The notes: a model not told the origin generated them from the sequence alone. Shown: positions 35,765 to 44,631, counted from the first letter of the stretch. The stretch is 62,958 nucleotides of DNA from Candidatus Aquicultor secundus (GCA_002783345.1 PFFU01000104.1:4245-67202), one strand, 5' to 3'. A program made the numbers and translations.

Positions 35765-36915
35765 ACTTCCAACCTCTTCAGATAGCGGTCATAAGCCGCT
35801 TTGGTGTCCTCCATAGCGTCACCGCCAAACTTACCGATCAAGGCCTTAGCAATCTCAAATGCCACAACCGCCTCACCAATAACCGCCGCTGCGGGAACCG
35901 CGCACACATCGGACCGTTCCTTTACCGCATCCACCGACTGCTTAGTAGCAATATCAACGGTCTTTAGCGGCTGCATCAAGGTGGGAATTGGCTTCATCGC
36001 AGCTCTAGCGATCACAACCTCGCCATTCGTCATGCCGCCCTCGATACCGCCGGCCCTGTTTGTCTTCCGGTAATACCCGCGCCCTTTCTCGTAAAATATC
36101 TCATCATGCGCCAGCGACCCCGGCTTTGCCGACACATCGAATCCCTCGCCTATCTCAACACCCTTAATCGCCTGGATAGACATCAGAGCACGTGCAATAT
36201 TCCCATCAAGCTTCTCCTCCCACGAGGCATAACCCCCAAGGCCGGGAGGGCACCCGTACACCAAAACCTCAAACACGCCGCCGATCGTATCCTTAGCGCT
36301 GCGTATTTTTTCTATCAACTCGACCATCCTGCCGGTAGCCTCTTTATCAAAAGACCTGGCAGGAGACCTGTCTATCCGCTCAAGATCATCCGGTAGCGGC
36401 AGCTTCTCAGTGTTCGCCTCGACATCACCGATAGATATAACATGGCTTACTACCTGTATCCCGAACTCCGCCAACAATAACTTAGCAACAGCGCCCGCAG
36501 CAACCCTCGCCGCAGTTTCCCGTGCGCTCGAGCGCTCAAGAATATTTCGTATATCCTTTTGTCCGGTCTTCAAAACTCCGCTCAGGTCGGCATGCCCCGG
36601 TCGCGGCTGTGTTACCACTTCAGCCTTACCCGATATTTCCTCAACCGACATCCTTTCCAGCCAGTTCTTCCAATCCCGGTTATCGACCTTAAGCGTTATA
36701 GGGGAGCCAAGCGCTTTACCAAATCTCACACCGCTCAACACTTGAGCCGTATCGGTCTCTATCTGCATACGCCCGCCTCTACCAAACCCTAACTGCCTTC
36801 GGGCCAGCTCCTTATTTATCGTATCTACCTTTATCCCAAGGCCGGCCGGAACCCCTTCAATAATCGCAAACAAAGCAGGACCATGCGATTCACCGGCCGT
36901 TACGTACCTTATCAC
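35761..36915 (-). CDS. aroC: Chorismate synthase
   Basis: Last step of the shikimate pathway, dependent on reduced FMN. The 384-residue protein shows all three signatures: GESHGPALFAIIEGVPAGL at the N-terminus, GKALGSPITLKVDNRDWKNW with RPGHADLSG and SSARETAARVAAGA in the middle, and RAGGIEGGMTNGEVVIARAAMKPIPT near residue 290 (in parts GGIEGGMTNG and AMKPIPTLM). It starts with GTG. A terminator lies between it and the pilus operon upstream, so it should have its own promoter in 36916-36990, though none was recognised. It is coupled to aroK. Confidence 0.97.
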   Translation of the reverse strand: MIRYVTAGESHGPALFAIIEGVPAGLGIKVDTINKELARRQLGFGRGGRMQIETDTAQVLSGVRFGKALGSPITLKVDNRDWKNWLERMSVEEISGKAEVVTQPRPGHADLSGVLKTGQKDIRNILERSSARETAARVAAGAVAKLLLAEFGIQVVSHVISIGDVEANTEKLPLPDDLERIDRSPARSFDKEATGRMVELIEKIRSAKDTIGGVFEVLVYGCPPGLGGYASWEEKLDGNIARALMSIQAIKGVEIGEGFDVSAKPGSLAHDEIFYEKGRGYYRKTNRAGGIEGGMTNGEVVIARAAMKPIPTLMQPLKTVDIATKQSVDAVKERSDVCAVPAAAVIGEAVVAFEIAKALIGKFGGDAMEDTKAAYDRYLKRLEV

Positions 36916-36991
36916 TCAGCTCTTCCCTCCAGATTATTTTCCAATAAGTATAACTTATCATACTGCCTATCTCCACTAACAGACATAAAAC

Positions 36992-37011
36992 AAAAGCCCG
37001 GCAAACCGGGC
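36992..37011 (-). terminator. Rho-independent terminator of the pilMNOP operon
   Basis: Stem GCCCGG (36996-37001) and CCGGGC (37006-37011) with a four-base loop. On the minus strand it is followed by TTTTGTTTT. It lies about 70 bases after the pilP stop and separates the pilus genes from aroC. Confidence 0.85.
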
Positions 37012-37080
37012 GTTAAGTTTAAACATCGATTAAAATATCCTTAACCAGAGCCCCATCGATTCAGGCTCCGGGCTTTTATC

Positions 37081-37728
37081 CTATTTAATAATCTCATCGC
37101 CAACCTGCAACGTCAGTCTATCATCGCCGTAGAGAAGCGATATACTGCCATCACCGATATCGGTTACTTTGAAAGGCGAACCCGCAATCTGATCCCCTTC
37201 CTGAACCGTATACTCCTGTGCTTTGTATATAACGGTTGCATACTTTACACCACTTATATCGGCAATACTTTTCAGGGCGAGTGAGTTCGAGCTTGGTGTA
37301 GTATCAGCACTCTGCCCGACCTGTACGCCGCCCAGGAAACCCGCGCCGCTAGTATCGCTTACCGTAGTGGTCGGCTCTGAGAGCGGAGTAAATGGGTCCC
37401 TGTAGCCTGTTATATCGGGCTCGATCTCCACGGTATCAGTAGAGTTTACCGTGCCGGTAGAATTCGCCGTGGTCGTGCTTGTAGAGGCTGTGCCTTCCAC
37501 TGAAGAGGACGTCTGTGTGCTAGATACCCTAACTGCGGGTTTTATTACTGGTTTTTGAACCGCCACATTGGTAGATGGCCCACCAGGCGTTGGAAATGCA
37601 AGCGTCGATACCACCAACACGACCAGGAGCACCACGACCAGCAGTAACCCTGCGGCGGCACCCTTACCCTTAGGCGTCTTGATCATTTCTTTTATTTTCT
37701 CTACTGATAACTCTGATTTAAGTTTCAT
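37081..37728 (-). CDS. PilP-like type IV pilus assembly protein
   Basis: A 215-residue single-pass protein. A short basic cytoplasmic part (IKEMIKTPKGKG) is followed by a membrane helix (about residues 25-45), a Ser/Thr-rich linker (about 50-105) and a C-terminal beta domain (about 110-215) opening YRDPFTPL, as in PilP and GspC homology-region domains: VKYATVIYKAQEYTVQEGD, FKVTDIGDGSISLLYGDD (part) and LTLQVGDEI. In diderms PilP is a lipoprotein linking PilNO to the secretin. Here there is no lipobox and no secretin gene, so it probably stabilises the PilMNO platform in a monoderm. It is last in the pilMNOP operon, 14 bases after pilO. Confidence 0.75.
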   Translation of the reverse strand: MKLKSELSVEKIKEMIKTPKGKGAAAGLLLVVVLLVVLVVSTLAFPTPGGPSTNVAVQKPVIKPAVRVSSTQTSSSVEGTASTSTTTANSTGTVNSTDTVEIEPDITGYRDPFTPLSEPTTTVSDTSGAGFLGGVQVGQSADTTPSSNSLALKSIADISGVKYATVIYKAQEYTVQEGDQIAGSPFKVTDIGDGSISLLYGDDRLTLQVGDEIIK

Positions 37729-37742
37729 CTACATCACCTTGG

Positions 37743-38357
37743 TTAGTTAGCCGCCGTTGCGGTTTGAGAAACTGCGGCATTCTGCGACGGCACAGCCGGT
37801 GCCGTTTGCGTCGTATCATTCATCGTAAACGCGCTCATAGCCAGCTTTACATCCAAATCAGGATAGTTTTGACCGGTCGCAACATTTATCGTATTCACCC
37901 GTAGCTCCCTGGATGCTTTCTCCAGTCGCTTTAAAAAGTCGATAATCGAAACATAACTACCTGATACCGAGGCACTGATCGCAACCTCACCGTAATCTCC
38001 CTGGGAGGTCGGCATGCCGGGTGTTATCGATTGAAGGTCCACACCCGCATCGTCGGCTATATTCTGCAAAGCGACTATAAGCGTCGGCAATTCGGGCTGG
38101 CTGGGCATCTTAGTTCTGATTTTAACCAGCTCAAATTCAGATTCAGACGCGTTTTGCCGAACCTGCACCAGCATGGCCAGCATGCTCTTCGAAGTCTCAA
38201 GCTTCGTCTCCTCCGTCGCTCTCTGCTGGTCCAACTCGGCAAGCCTCGCTACTTGCGGACTCCACGCAAACACGTAGAAAAGCGCAACAATCAGTACAAA
38301 TACCGCTACCAATATTATGACTTGCTGTTTCATCGCTAATTTATTCATATCAATCAC
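37743..38357 (-). CDS. pilO: PilO-like type IV pilus assembly protein
   Basis: A 204-residue bitopic protein. One N-terminal membrane helix (VIILVAVFVLIVALFYVFAW, residues about 12-31), a coiled coil (about 35-75) and a ferredoxin-like C-terminal domain ending around residue 175, where DFLKRLEKASRELRVNTINV is diagnostic of the PilO/GspM group. A low-complexity Ala/Thr/Gln tail follows. PilO pairs with PilN to form the inner-membrane alignment complex. The start overlaps the pilN stop by four bases. Confidence 0.85.
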   Translation of the reverse strand: MIDMNKLAMKQQVIILVAVFVLIVALFYVFAWSPQVARLAELDQQRATEETKLETSKSMLAMLVQVRQNASESEFELVKIRTKMPSQPELPTLIVALQNIADDAGVDLQSITPGMPTSQGDYGEVAISASVSGSYVSIIDFLKRLEKASRELRVNTINVATGQNYPDLDVKLAMSAFTMNDTTQTAPAVPSQNAAVSQTATAAN

Positions 38358-38953
38358 TTCCCGGAAGTCGTGGGCGGGGCAGGAAGCGTCGGCAATTCTT
38401 TAAATTTGATAGTATTCGCAAAATGAATCGTGTGTTTTGTCTCGTCCTTAGTGGCCGAGCTTAACCAAACATCCGGCTGCGGCTTCATATCCGCCAAACG
38501 CAAGAGCCACTTCGCAACCGGCTTGTGACCCTGATCCGGATTATCCTCTGGATCCATGATTGAACCATCGAATGTTATGCCATCGGCAGTACCGTTCAGC
38601 GACGCCAATGACACGTCATTCGGGGTCGCGATCATTATTTCTTCAAGAACTTTCGACCAGAATATCTGCCCTGCAACCGCCTTTTCCATGACCTGTTTTC
38701 TCCTCTGAATTTCCTGGAGCCTGTGCTCATATACTCTGAGCCCATCTATTGTCGTATTCATCCTGGCGGTCTGATTCTGCAGCATGGCAAGCCTGTCCTC
38801 GCTCATCTTGATCTGCCAGGAATTAAACGCATATATAGCGCCAAGAATGCCGGCAAAGCCAACTAGAGCAAGCAAGGCAAAAATAATCATTTTTTCTCCG
38901 CTTCGCTTATCTTGGATTTCGCGGGGCAGCAGGTTGATATTAATCTTAATCAT
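38354..38953 (-). CDS. pilN: PilN-like type IV pilus assembly protein
   Basis: A 199-residue bitopic protein. It begins IKININLLPREIQDKR, which is the conserved INLLP motif that docks into PilM. A membrane helix follows (about residues 25-45), then a coiled coil and a ferredoxin-like domain with FWSKVLEEIMIATPNDVSL. One base overlaps pilM upstream and four bases overlap pilO downstream. The motif and order make the assignment firm. Confidence 0.9.
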   Translation of the reverse strand: MIKININLLPREIQDKRSGEKMIIFALLALVGFAGILGAIYAFNSWQIKMSEDRLAMLQNQTARMNTTIDGLRVYEHRLQEIQRRKQVMEKAVAGQIFWSKVLEEIMIATPNDVSLASLNGTADGITFDGSIMDPEDNPDQGHKPVAKWLLRLADMKPQPDVWLSSATKDETKHTIHFANTIKFKELPTLPAPPTTSGK

Positions 38954-40092
38954 TACGCCACCCCCCGCATCGCCAGGCCAAGGCAGATAGCCATCGAGAG
39001 TTCTTCGTCCCGTATATTCTCAATCTTCAATCTCTTACTAAGCTGAACGCTATGTAACGGCTGGCCAAGCTCAACCTCTATCTGAAAGTTGTCCTTCAAG
39101 TACTGAAGGAGGTTCTTAAGCTTAGCTCCACCGCCGGATATAATAATCTTGTCAATGCTTTTGGCCCTCGTCGCCTGCACCAGGTAATAATCCAGCGATC
39201 TCCTAATCTCTGCGACAAACCGTATCATCTCCTGCTCAAGGACATTCTGAACGGCGTCTTTATATTGGACCACATCCGAGATATCCGAGTCGTTAACATC
39301 AGATCCATCGTTCGCACTGGCTGGAAGACCTATCCGCTTCTTCATGTCCTCTGCCTCATCAAAGGTCATCCCGAGCTGCTCGACTAGAGCATCGGTAAAG
39401 ACACGTCCGCCCATACTGCTTGCCCTGGTAAACCTCGGTATCTCATCCTCAATAACAACGATGTCCGTAAGGTTTGAGCTTATATTGACCATTGCGATAG
39501 CGGTTTTATGTTCGTCCTCTTCTTGAAGAACCCTCTCGGGGGTATTCTCAGCAAGCGCCCTTGCAAACGCCAGTGATGAGACATCGACGATAACGGGTTT
39601 AAGACCGGCCTTCTCCAGGGCAGCCACAGTATTCTCAACCATTTCCTTACGCGCCGCAACAACCAGCACGTCCATCATTCTCTCCTGCTGGCTGTTCTCA
39701 TGCTCTGAAATTATTTGTATATCAATGATCGCCTCTTCAACAGGAATCGGTATATACTCGTTTATCTGATATTGGATGGCGCTTCTAAGCTCCGATTCAA
39801 CCATATAAGGCATCTCGACAACCCTGACGATAACCTTCTGGTTTGCCACACCTACGACGACCTTTTTCTCGGAGATCTTCTTCTCACGCCAAAAACCGGC
39901 AAGCGCCTTCGCGACACCCTCGACATCGAGAATCTCGCCTTCGCTTACAAGGCCTTCAGGGGTCTTTATAGTTGCGTAGTTTATAAGGACGGATTTGTCG
40001 GCGGACGGCTTAAGCTGTGCAAGCCTGAATGTGCCGCCACCGATATCTAAACCGACTGGGGATGATCCCCTGCCCAAGCCAAGCAATCCCAA
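38953..40092 (-). CDS. pilM: PilM actin-like type IV pilus protein
   Basis: A 379-residue cytoplasmic ATPase-fold protein of the FtsA/PilM group. It starts with GLLGLGRGSSPVGLDIGGGT (phosphate 1 loop SPVGLDIGGGTFRLAQL), includes EMPYMVESELRSAIQYQINEYIP (parts PYMVESELR and YQINEYIPIP), VVVAARKEMVE, and the phosphate 2 and adenosine loops ending IIISGGGAKLKNLLQYL. PilM binds the PilN cytoplasmic INLLP tail and helps the PilB/PilT motors. It is first in the pilMNOP operon. AGGAGG precedes the start. A FliA-like promoter lies about 106-130 bases upstream. Confidence 0.93.
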   Translation of the reverse strand: MGLLGLGRGSSPVGLDIGGGTFRLAQLKPSADKSVLINYATIKTPEGLVSEGEILDVEGVAKALAGFWREKKISEKKVVVGVANQKVIVRVVEMPYMVESELRSAIQYQINEYIPIPVEEAIIDIQIISEHENSQQERMMDVLVVAARKEMVENTVAALEKAGLKPVIVDVSSLAFARALAENTPERVLQEEDEHKTAIAMVNISSNLTDIVVIEDEIPRFTRASSMGGRVFTDALVEQLGMTFDEAEDMKKRIGLPASANDGSDVNDSDISDVVQYKDAVQNVLEQEMIRFVAEIRRSLDYYLVQATRAKSIDKIIISGGGAKLKNLLQYLKDNFQIEVELGQPLHSVQLSKRLKIENIRDEELSMAICLGLAMRGVA

Positions 40093-40197
40093 AACCTACC
40101 TCCTACATCTAAGGTTTGACCATTAGTATTTCAATTACAAAAATGGGACGGGGCGTAGCTGCCATACGCTATGAACGCTCGGCAACCATCTTTCTTT

Positions 40198-40224
40198 ACA
40201 TCGGTAAACCGTAATAATGCTTTA
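40198..40224 (-). promoter_or_regulatory. FliA/SigD-like promoter candidate of pilM
   Basis: On the minus strand TAAAGCAT, eleven bases, then ACCGATGT. The FliA consensus is TAAAGTTT, eleven bases, GCCGATAA. It would start a leader of about 100 bases before pilM. The leader has an imperfect stem (TGCC with GGCA) but no riboswitch I could recognise. Confidence 0.4.
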
Positions 40225-40272
40225 GGGATTAGACACACCGATTAGACTTTAAGCAAATAGTGCGACAAGCAT

Positions 40273-41712
40273 TTACGGGACTTCTCTCCAGGAAGACGTC
40301 ATTGCCAGGAACTTCGTACTACCTGGCAAGGACGGCGGCAAAAAATCCGGTAAGCTTGGATCTGTAAACAAGTGGCTGTTATTGGTACCATCGGCAATAT
40401 TTAACACACCGGCTATCATGCTGCCGACGAACGTGGTGTTGTTATGCGTTATCTTGACCTCTTTGGACGCAAAGAACGCGCCGCTTACGTCGGGGCTATT
40501 GCGATCACATGAACCGGAGCCGGATATGTTTATCTCAATGCTTTCGTCTGTAACCAACCCGAGAACATGCGTGCCGTTGATGTCATATGCGTCTTTGATC
40601 GCATCATAAGGAGGCCGTAACTTACCGTTTATCGTTATGTTTCCGTTTGCAACGATCGTTCCCCTGCCGTAATAGGTGATCTCGCTATTCTCATTGTCAC
40701 CTATCGTCAGGTTACCATCTACAAACACCGTACCGTTAACGTAAAGCTTATGGTTTGCCGCATCCCACCCGAAACCGGTTGTGGAGCCGAAGTTATCGAT
40801 TGAGCTATTGAGCTTATATATATGTCTCGCACCCACATCAGCGTTTGTATTGCTTGTATTGTCATCCAACACTTTATAGCCCTCAGAATGCGTCGTACCC
40901 CAACCTTCCTCGACATATGTTGTGGCTGAGGAAGTATCCGCCAGCGATTCGTTTGTGGCGGTCGTTCTGTAAGTGTTTAACGTATCGAGCGGTGGCAGCT
41001 TAATATCCGGGCACTGGTTTGAAAGCTGACTAACTTTAACCTGCGGGTCGCCCGGGTTTAAGGGGTCTCCGTGTTTATCGAGGATATCTTCATTTCCATC
41101 CGCCGGCTCGATATAGGCAGCTACCGGAGAACTTTCAGTGCCGAGGTTTGAGCCGTTATCCATAAACACAAGAGAACCCGTCTTAATAAAAAACGGCCCG
41201 CCCATGATGCTCGAGTTACCCGTAAGCTGGACGTTTCCCCTAACATAAAACGGCCCATCAATCGAAGTCGTTCCAAGAAGGCCGTTACCACCAGATGCCA
41301 GCGAGTTGTCTTCTCCAAGGCCCATATTTAGATTCCAAAGAGAGAAGTTAAATACCGTGACTTTAATTTTTCGATGAGATTGACCACACGTACCGCTTGA
41401 CTCAATCGTCCAGTACCATTGGGAACCGCTATCCTGCATGGCATTTACCTGGGCAATGCCGTTTCCGACGGGCACGCTGAATGTCGGTGTCGGTATACTG
41501 TTACCGTATTGCTCCAGTTGCCATAGCGCCTTTTGGATACCGGCCTCGGCAATATGCAGCGCCTGCATGGAATCTTGGTCACGCGCAGACAGCTTAAGAT
41601 CACTCTCAGAAACCGCGATCAAGCCAAACGCAAGAACGGTGATTATAAGCATCAAGCCGACCACCACTACCATCGCTATACCTTGCTCGTCTTTTATAAC
41701 ACGCTTAATCAT
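40273..41712 (-). CDS. PilX-like minor pilin / pilus-associated protein
   Basis: The frame opens at a GTG at 41730, but AAGGAG lies inside those first codons and precedes the ATG at 41712 by six bases, so the ATG is used (479 residues). The N-terminus has the PilX look: a basic stretch, then DEQGIAMVVVVGLMLIITVLAFGLIAVSESD, quoted in part as GIAMVVVVGLMLIITV, lacking the +5 Glu of major pilins. The first 60 residues after the helix resemble the PilX_N segment (LHIAEAGIQKALWQLEQYG). The remainder is a large secreted beta-rich domain with repeated GNLTIGDN, NGNITINGKL and SIEINISGSG strands suggesting a beta-helix. It is third of three consecutive pilin-like genes (V, W, X), which probably form a pilus-tip complex. 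Confidence 0.8.
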   Translation of the reverse strand: MIKRVIKDEQGIAMVVVVGLMLIITVLAFGLIAVSESDLKLSARDQDSMQALHIAEAGIQKALWQLEQYGNSIPTPTFSVPVGNGIAQVNAMQDSGSQWYWTIESSGTCGQSHRKIKVTVFNFSLWNLNMGLGEDNSLASGGNGLLGTTSIDGPFYVRGNVQLTGNSSIMGGPFFIKTGSLVFMDNGSNLGTESSPVAAYIEPADGNEDILDKHGDPLNPGDPQVKVSQLSNQCPDIKLPPLDTLNTYRTTATNESLADTSSATTYVEEGWGTTHSEGYKVLDDNTSNTNADVGARHIYKLNSSIDNFGSTTGFGWDAANHKLYVNGTVFVDGNLTIGDNENSEITYYGRGTIVANGNITINGKLRPPYDAIKDAYDINGTHVLGLVTDESIEINISGSGSCDRNSPDVSGAFFASKEVKITHNNTTFVGSMIAGVLNIADGTNNSHLFTDPSLPDFLPPSLPGSTKFLAMTSSWREVP

Positions 41713-41722
41713 TAAAGACTCC

Positions 41723-42283
41723 TTATTCACGGTTCCTTAGCATGACTTTTGAAGTCAATGTATATGCATCAGGGGGTCTGTTTACGTCGGTGTCGATTAT
41801 CAGATTAACCTCAATCTGGTAGCTTTTAGTTTTTCTAGAGGCTGTGTCCGTTGTTATCGGTGCAAAATGGATGTTGTAGTAGATAAAAAGCGGCTGATTC
41901 AGCGCATCGTTTTGAACCCCTGTCGCTATTTGCTTTGCCGTACCGTTATTTACTTTAGTGTAGAGGCTTCCGTTTTGCGTGTAGTAATTCACCGTATCCC
42001 ACATGTTGTCATCATCAATATCAGCCCTCAAGCTAATCGATGTATCATCGGCCGTTACAAAGCTCTCGGCCATTCTGATATTCTTTGTCATTTGAGCCTG
42101 CGCCAGCCTCGCGCTTCTTTGGGCATCGGCCTGCCCGCTTGAGGACGCATATATGGCCTCCGAGCCCTCATACACCGTATATGAAGCAGCCAGTATAGCA
42201 ACCAGTATCACAGCGTAAATAATTAGCTCGGCAAGCGTCGTCCCTTTTTCGTTTTTAATTAAAGCGGTTAATTTAACCATCAT
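41723..42283 (-). CDS. PilW/PilJ-like minor pilin
   Basis: A 186-residue prepilin-like protein. A short leader ends in Gly before TTLAELIIYAVILVAILAAS, which retains Glu at mature position +5 (KG/TTLAE) and a hydrophobic helix. The C-terminal domain has alternating beta-strands (DTSISLRADIDDDNMWDTVNYY, in part). It is 10 bases before the PilX-like gene start and 5 bases after the PilV-like gene stop, so all three are translated from one message. Minor pilins of this sort prime pilus assembly. Confidence 0.8.
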   Translation of the reverse strand: MMVKLTALIKNEKGTTLAELIIYAVILVAILAASYTVYEGSEAIYASSSGQADAQRSARLAQAQMTKNIRMAESFVTADDTSISLRADIDDDNMWDTVNYYTQNGSLYTKVNNGTAKQIATGVQNDALNQPLFIYYNIHFAPITTDTASRKTKSYQIEVNLIIDTDVNRPPDAYTLTSKVMLRNRE

Positions 42284-42288
42284 AGCCC

Positions 42289-43710
42289 CTAGCTTGGCGT
42301 CGTCACATAAATGATTGTGCTCGTGTTTAATAACACGCTATCGTCACTGCTGCTATAAGCCCTTACTTCATATTTATACTGGGTATTAGCCGATAAGAGA
42401 TCATCCGTATACGTAAGCTGGCTTCCGGTATTGGTGTGTATCATAGTCTCAGTTCCATTTACGGTTTGGTATATGTTAAAGTGATTAACCGATACAGGTG
42501 GAACCATCGACAGCGGGTCGTGCCAGCTAAGGTCAACTTTGTAATAATTATCGCCATGGATTTTGTATTTTGAGGACGTCCCGCTAATCCAGAACGGGGT
42601 GGTCGCGGATACAATATCGCCCGTCATGGTTGCCTCATATCCGAGCGGGCTTACACCTGCCACATAAAACTGGTATGTCTTCCATTCGGTTAGCCCCGTG
42701 CAGGTATAGTCGGTACCCGTGATATTCGTTGCAACTGCGGTAAATGTGACATCGCTGGACTCTTTTCTGTAAATGTTGTATTTATCTACGCTATCCCTAC
42801 CATCAATTGCGCTGTTCCATGCCAGCTTAATGCTTGAATCGCTCATCAGCTGGGTGCTTAGGCTTTCGGGATTTCCCGGGTCCCATATCGGTGGAAACCG
42901 ATCAAGCGTCCAGAAAATACTCTTAGCATCCCTTAAGCCATGAGAATCCCATACTTCGACCATAACTTCATAAATGCCGTCATCCCATGTATATGAAGTT
43001 GCGCCGCTTGAATCAACCGTAGTTACGTTCGGGTCCCATTGCAGGATATCGTTCTGATAGGAGTACGTTGGATTAAACTGGTAAATTCCGCCTGCAGGAG
43101 TTATTCCTCCAATATAAAAGCGCAAAAGAACAAGGTCATTCTCGCCATCTGTTCCGGTTGCTCTAAGGGGAATCTGTGTATAGCTCGGACCGAATATCAT
43201 GCCGTCGGCCGCAGTTTCGCTATCAAAATTAACAGTAGGCGGCTCATATTGGGTCGGCTTATCTTTAATGAATGTGCTCGCGCTTACCGTTCTTGTTGTG
43301 CCCCGCTCGAGCCATGACACATTCACCCACACTTGCTTGTAATCCTCAGTGCTCGCCGTTGATGTTTCATCCACCCATTTAACACGGTAGTTTATCGTGA
43401 ACTGAACACCCGAAGCCGTTCGCGTCTCAGGATGAAGATAACCGGTGGGATCAGAGGCGTTCTCTATTGTGTCGGTGGTTAAACCCACTTCAGCATACGA
43501 CATTGATCTAACCTGCTCCATGCGCTCGTTTACTATTTGGGTTGCTATGGTAGAGAGCTTGCTGCTCGTGATGGCTTTTACGCTCGCGGATAAGAGCCCA
43601 AGTAACGCGATGAGCACTAACGACATTAACGTCATCGCCATTAGTGCTTCAACAATGCCAAAAGCCCTCTCTTCCCGCAGCTTATCAACTGAACGGTTTA
43701 GGAAAGGCAT
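42289..43710 (-). CDS. PilV-like minor pilin with fibronectin type III domains
   Basis: A 473-residue prepilin. A leader (about 18 residues) ends with Gly in ERAFG before IVEALMAMTLMSLVLIALLG, with Glu at +3 of the mature helix as in PilV. A beta-rich region follows, then two fibronectin type III-like modules: about residues 270-365 (SSIKLAWNSAIDG, DKYNIYRKE, GLTEWKTYQFYVAGVS) and about 375-470 (YYKVDLSWHDPL, HFNIYQTVNG, NTQYKYEVRAYSS). Ordinary PilV proteins are about 150-200 residues, so the C-terminal modules are an extension, probably exposed at the pilus tip and used for adhesion (inference). The AAGGAG site and a FliA-like promoter lie just upstream. Confidence 0.85.
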   Translation of the reverse strand: MPFLNRSVDKLREERAFGIVEALMAMTLMSLVLIALLGLLSASVKAITSSKLSTIATQIVNERMEQVRSMSYAEVGLTTDTIENASDPTGYLHPETRTASGVQFTINYRVKWVDETSTASTEDYKQVWVNVSWLERGTTRTVSASTFIKDKPTQYEPPTVNFDSETAADGMIFGPSYTQIPLRATGTDGENDLVLLRFYIGGITPAGGIYQFNPTYSYQNDILQWDPNVTTVDSSGATSYTWDDGIYEVMVEVWDSHGLRDAKSIFWTLDRFPPIWDPGNPESLSTQLMSDSSIKLAWNSAIDGRDSVDKYNIYRKESSDVTFTAVATNITGTDYTCTGLTEWKTYQFYVAGVSPLGYEATMTGDIVSATTPFWISGTSSKYKIHGDNYYKVDLSWHDPLSMVPPVSVNHFNIYQTVNGTETMIHTNTGSQLTYTDDLLSANTQYKYEVRAYSSSDDSVLLNTSTIIYVTTPS

Positions 43711-43738
43711 ATCAAATCTCCTTTTTTGCTACTATATG

Positions 43739-43765
43739 TATCGGTTGCTGGGTGATGTCACTTAA
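43739..43765 (-). promoter_or_regulatory. FliA/SigD-like promoter candidate of the pilVWX genes
   Basis: On the minus strand TTAAGTGA, twelve bases, ACCGATAC. The core CCGATA and TTAAG agree with the FliA type, but the spacer is one base longer than consensus. The start of transcription would be about 25-30 bases before the PilV-like start codon. Confidence 0.35.
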
Positions 43766-43815
43766 GAAGTTTGCACCTGTACAACGGCTGGTCTGGCCAG
43801 GCGATCAGAAGGAGT

Positions 43816-44619
43816 TTAGGAAAGACCCGCTATACTCAAATACCCCAACCAAAGCTGGGGGCCGAAGAAGATGGTAAGGATAGAGCCGGCGGCCATGAAG
43901 GGGCCGAAGGGGATCATTTCCTTGGCGCTCTTTTTGTCCCTTGAAATCATCACGATTCCAACTATCGCCCCTAAGGCGAAGCTGATGAAAAGCGCTAATA
44001 GTACGTACCCGCCCAGGTAAAGGCCGATAAATGCCGCCAGCTTGATGTCTCCCCCGCCCATCGCGTCCTTTTTGAAGAACAGGCGGGCCATTATAGCTAT
44101 TAGATAGAGAAGCCCGCCGCCTACAAAAAACCCGCCGATGGCCCAACCGGAACTCAGGTTTTCGATGAGCGGTATCGTCTTGATATTTAGTGGATAGAGG
44201 ACCAGCAACAACGCGCTTATAATCATTGCCGGGATAAGCACCTTGTTGGGGATTATCTTTATGTCGTAATCGATGGCTGATAACACAATAAGTATGGTTA
44301 TGAAGAATAGCCCGTAACCAAGTTCAAGCGAGAGGCCGAAACGGGAATAGGTTATAGCCCATAAAGCTCCTGTTAATAGTTCTATAATTGGATACTTCAG
44401 GCTTATCCTTGAGCCACAGCTCCTGCATTTTCCGCCCAATATGAGGTAGCTTACAACCGGAATATTGTCGGCATAGCGTATGGCTTCGCCGCAACTAGGG
44501 CAATGCGAAGGCGGATATGCGATGGATTCGCCTTTTGGAATCCTATACGCGCAGACATTTACGAAGCTGCCTATAACAGCGCCGAATATAAAGAATGCGA
44601 TGGTATAAAAATAATCCAT
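43816..44619 (-). CDS. pilD: Prepilin peptidase / N-methyltransferase
   Basis: A 267-residue polytopic membrane aspartyl peptidase. It begins FGAVIGSFVNVCAYRIPKG and has the cytoplasmic zinc loop with two CxxC pairs (C40, C43, C65, C68), the first catalytic Asp in LSAIDYDIKIIPN (D117) and the second in MGGGDIKL (D191). About eight hydrophobic segments. It cleaves class III leader peptides of the pilins encoded nearby and methylates the new N-terminal residue. It is 12 bases after the TPR gene. Confidence 0.95.
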   Translation of the reverse strand: MDYFYTIAFFIFGAVIGSFVNVCAYRIPKGESIAYPPSHCPSCGEAIRYADNIPVVSYLILGGKCRSCGSRISLKYPIIELLTGALWAITYSRFGLSLELGYGLFFITILIVLSAIDYDIKIIPNKVLIPAMIISALLLVLYPLNIKTIPLIENLSSGWAIGGFFVGGGLLYLIAIMARLFFKKDAMGGGDIKLAAFIGLYLGGYVLLALFISFALGAIVGIVMISRDKKSAKEMIPFGPFMAAGSILTIFFGPQLWLGYLSIAGLS

Positions 44620-44631
44620 GGTTCGCTCCGA

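Noticed and set aside
40093-40272. Cyclic-di-GMP-I (GEMM) riboswitch before pilM
   Set aside because: ATGGCAGC and GGTTGCCGA-like pieces are present but in the wrong order, and the GCAAACC and ACGCAAAGC core elements are missing.
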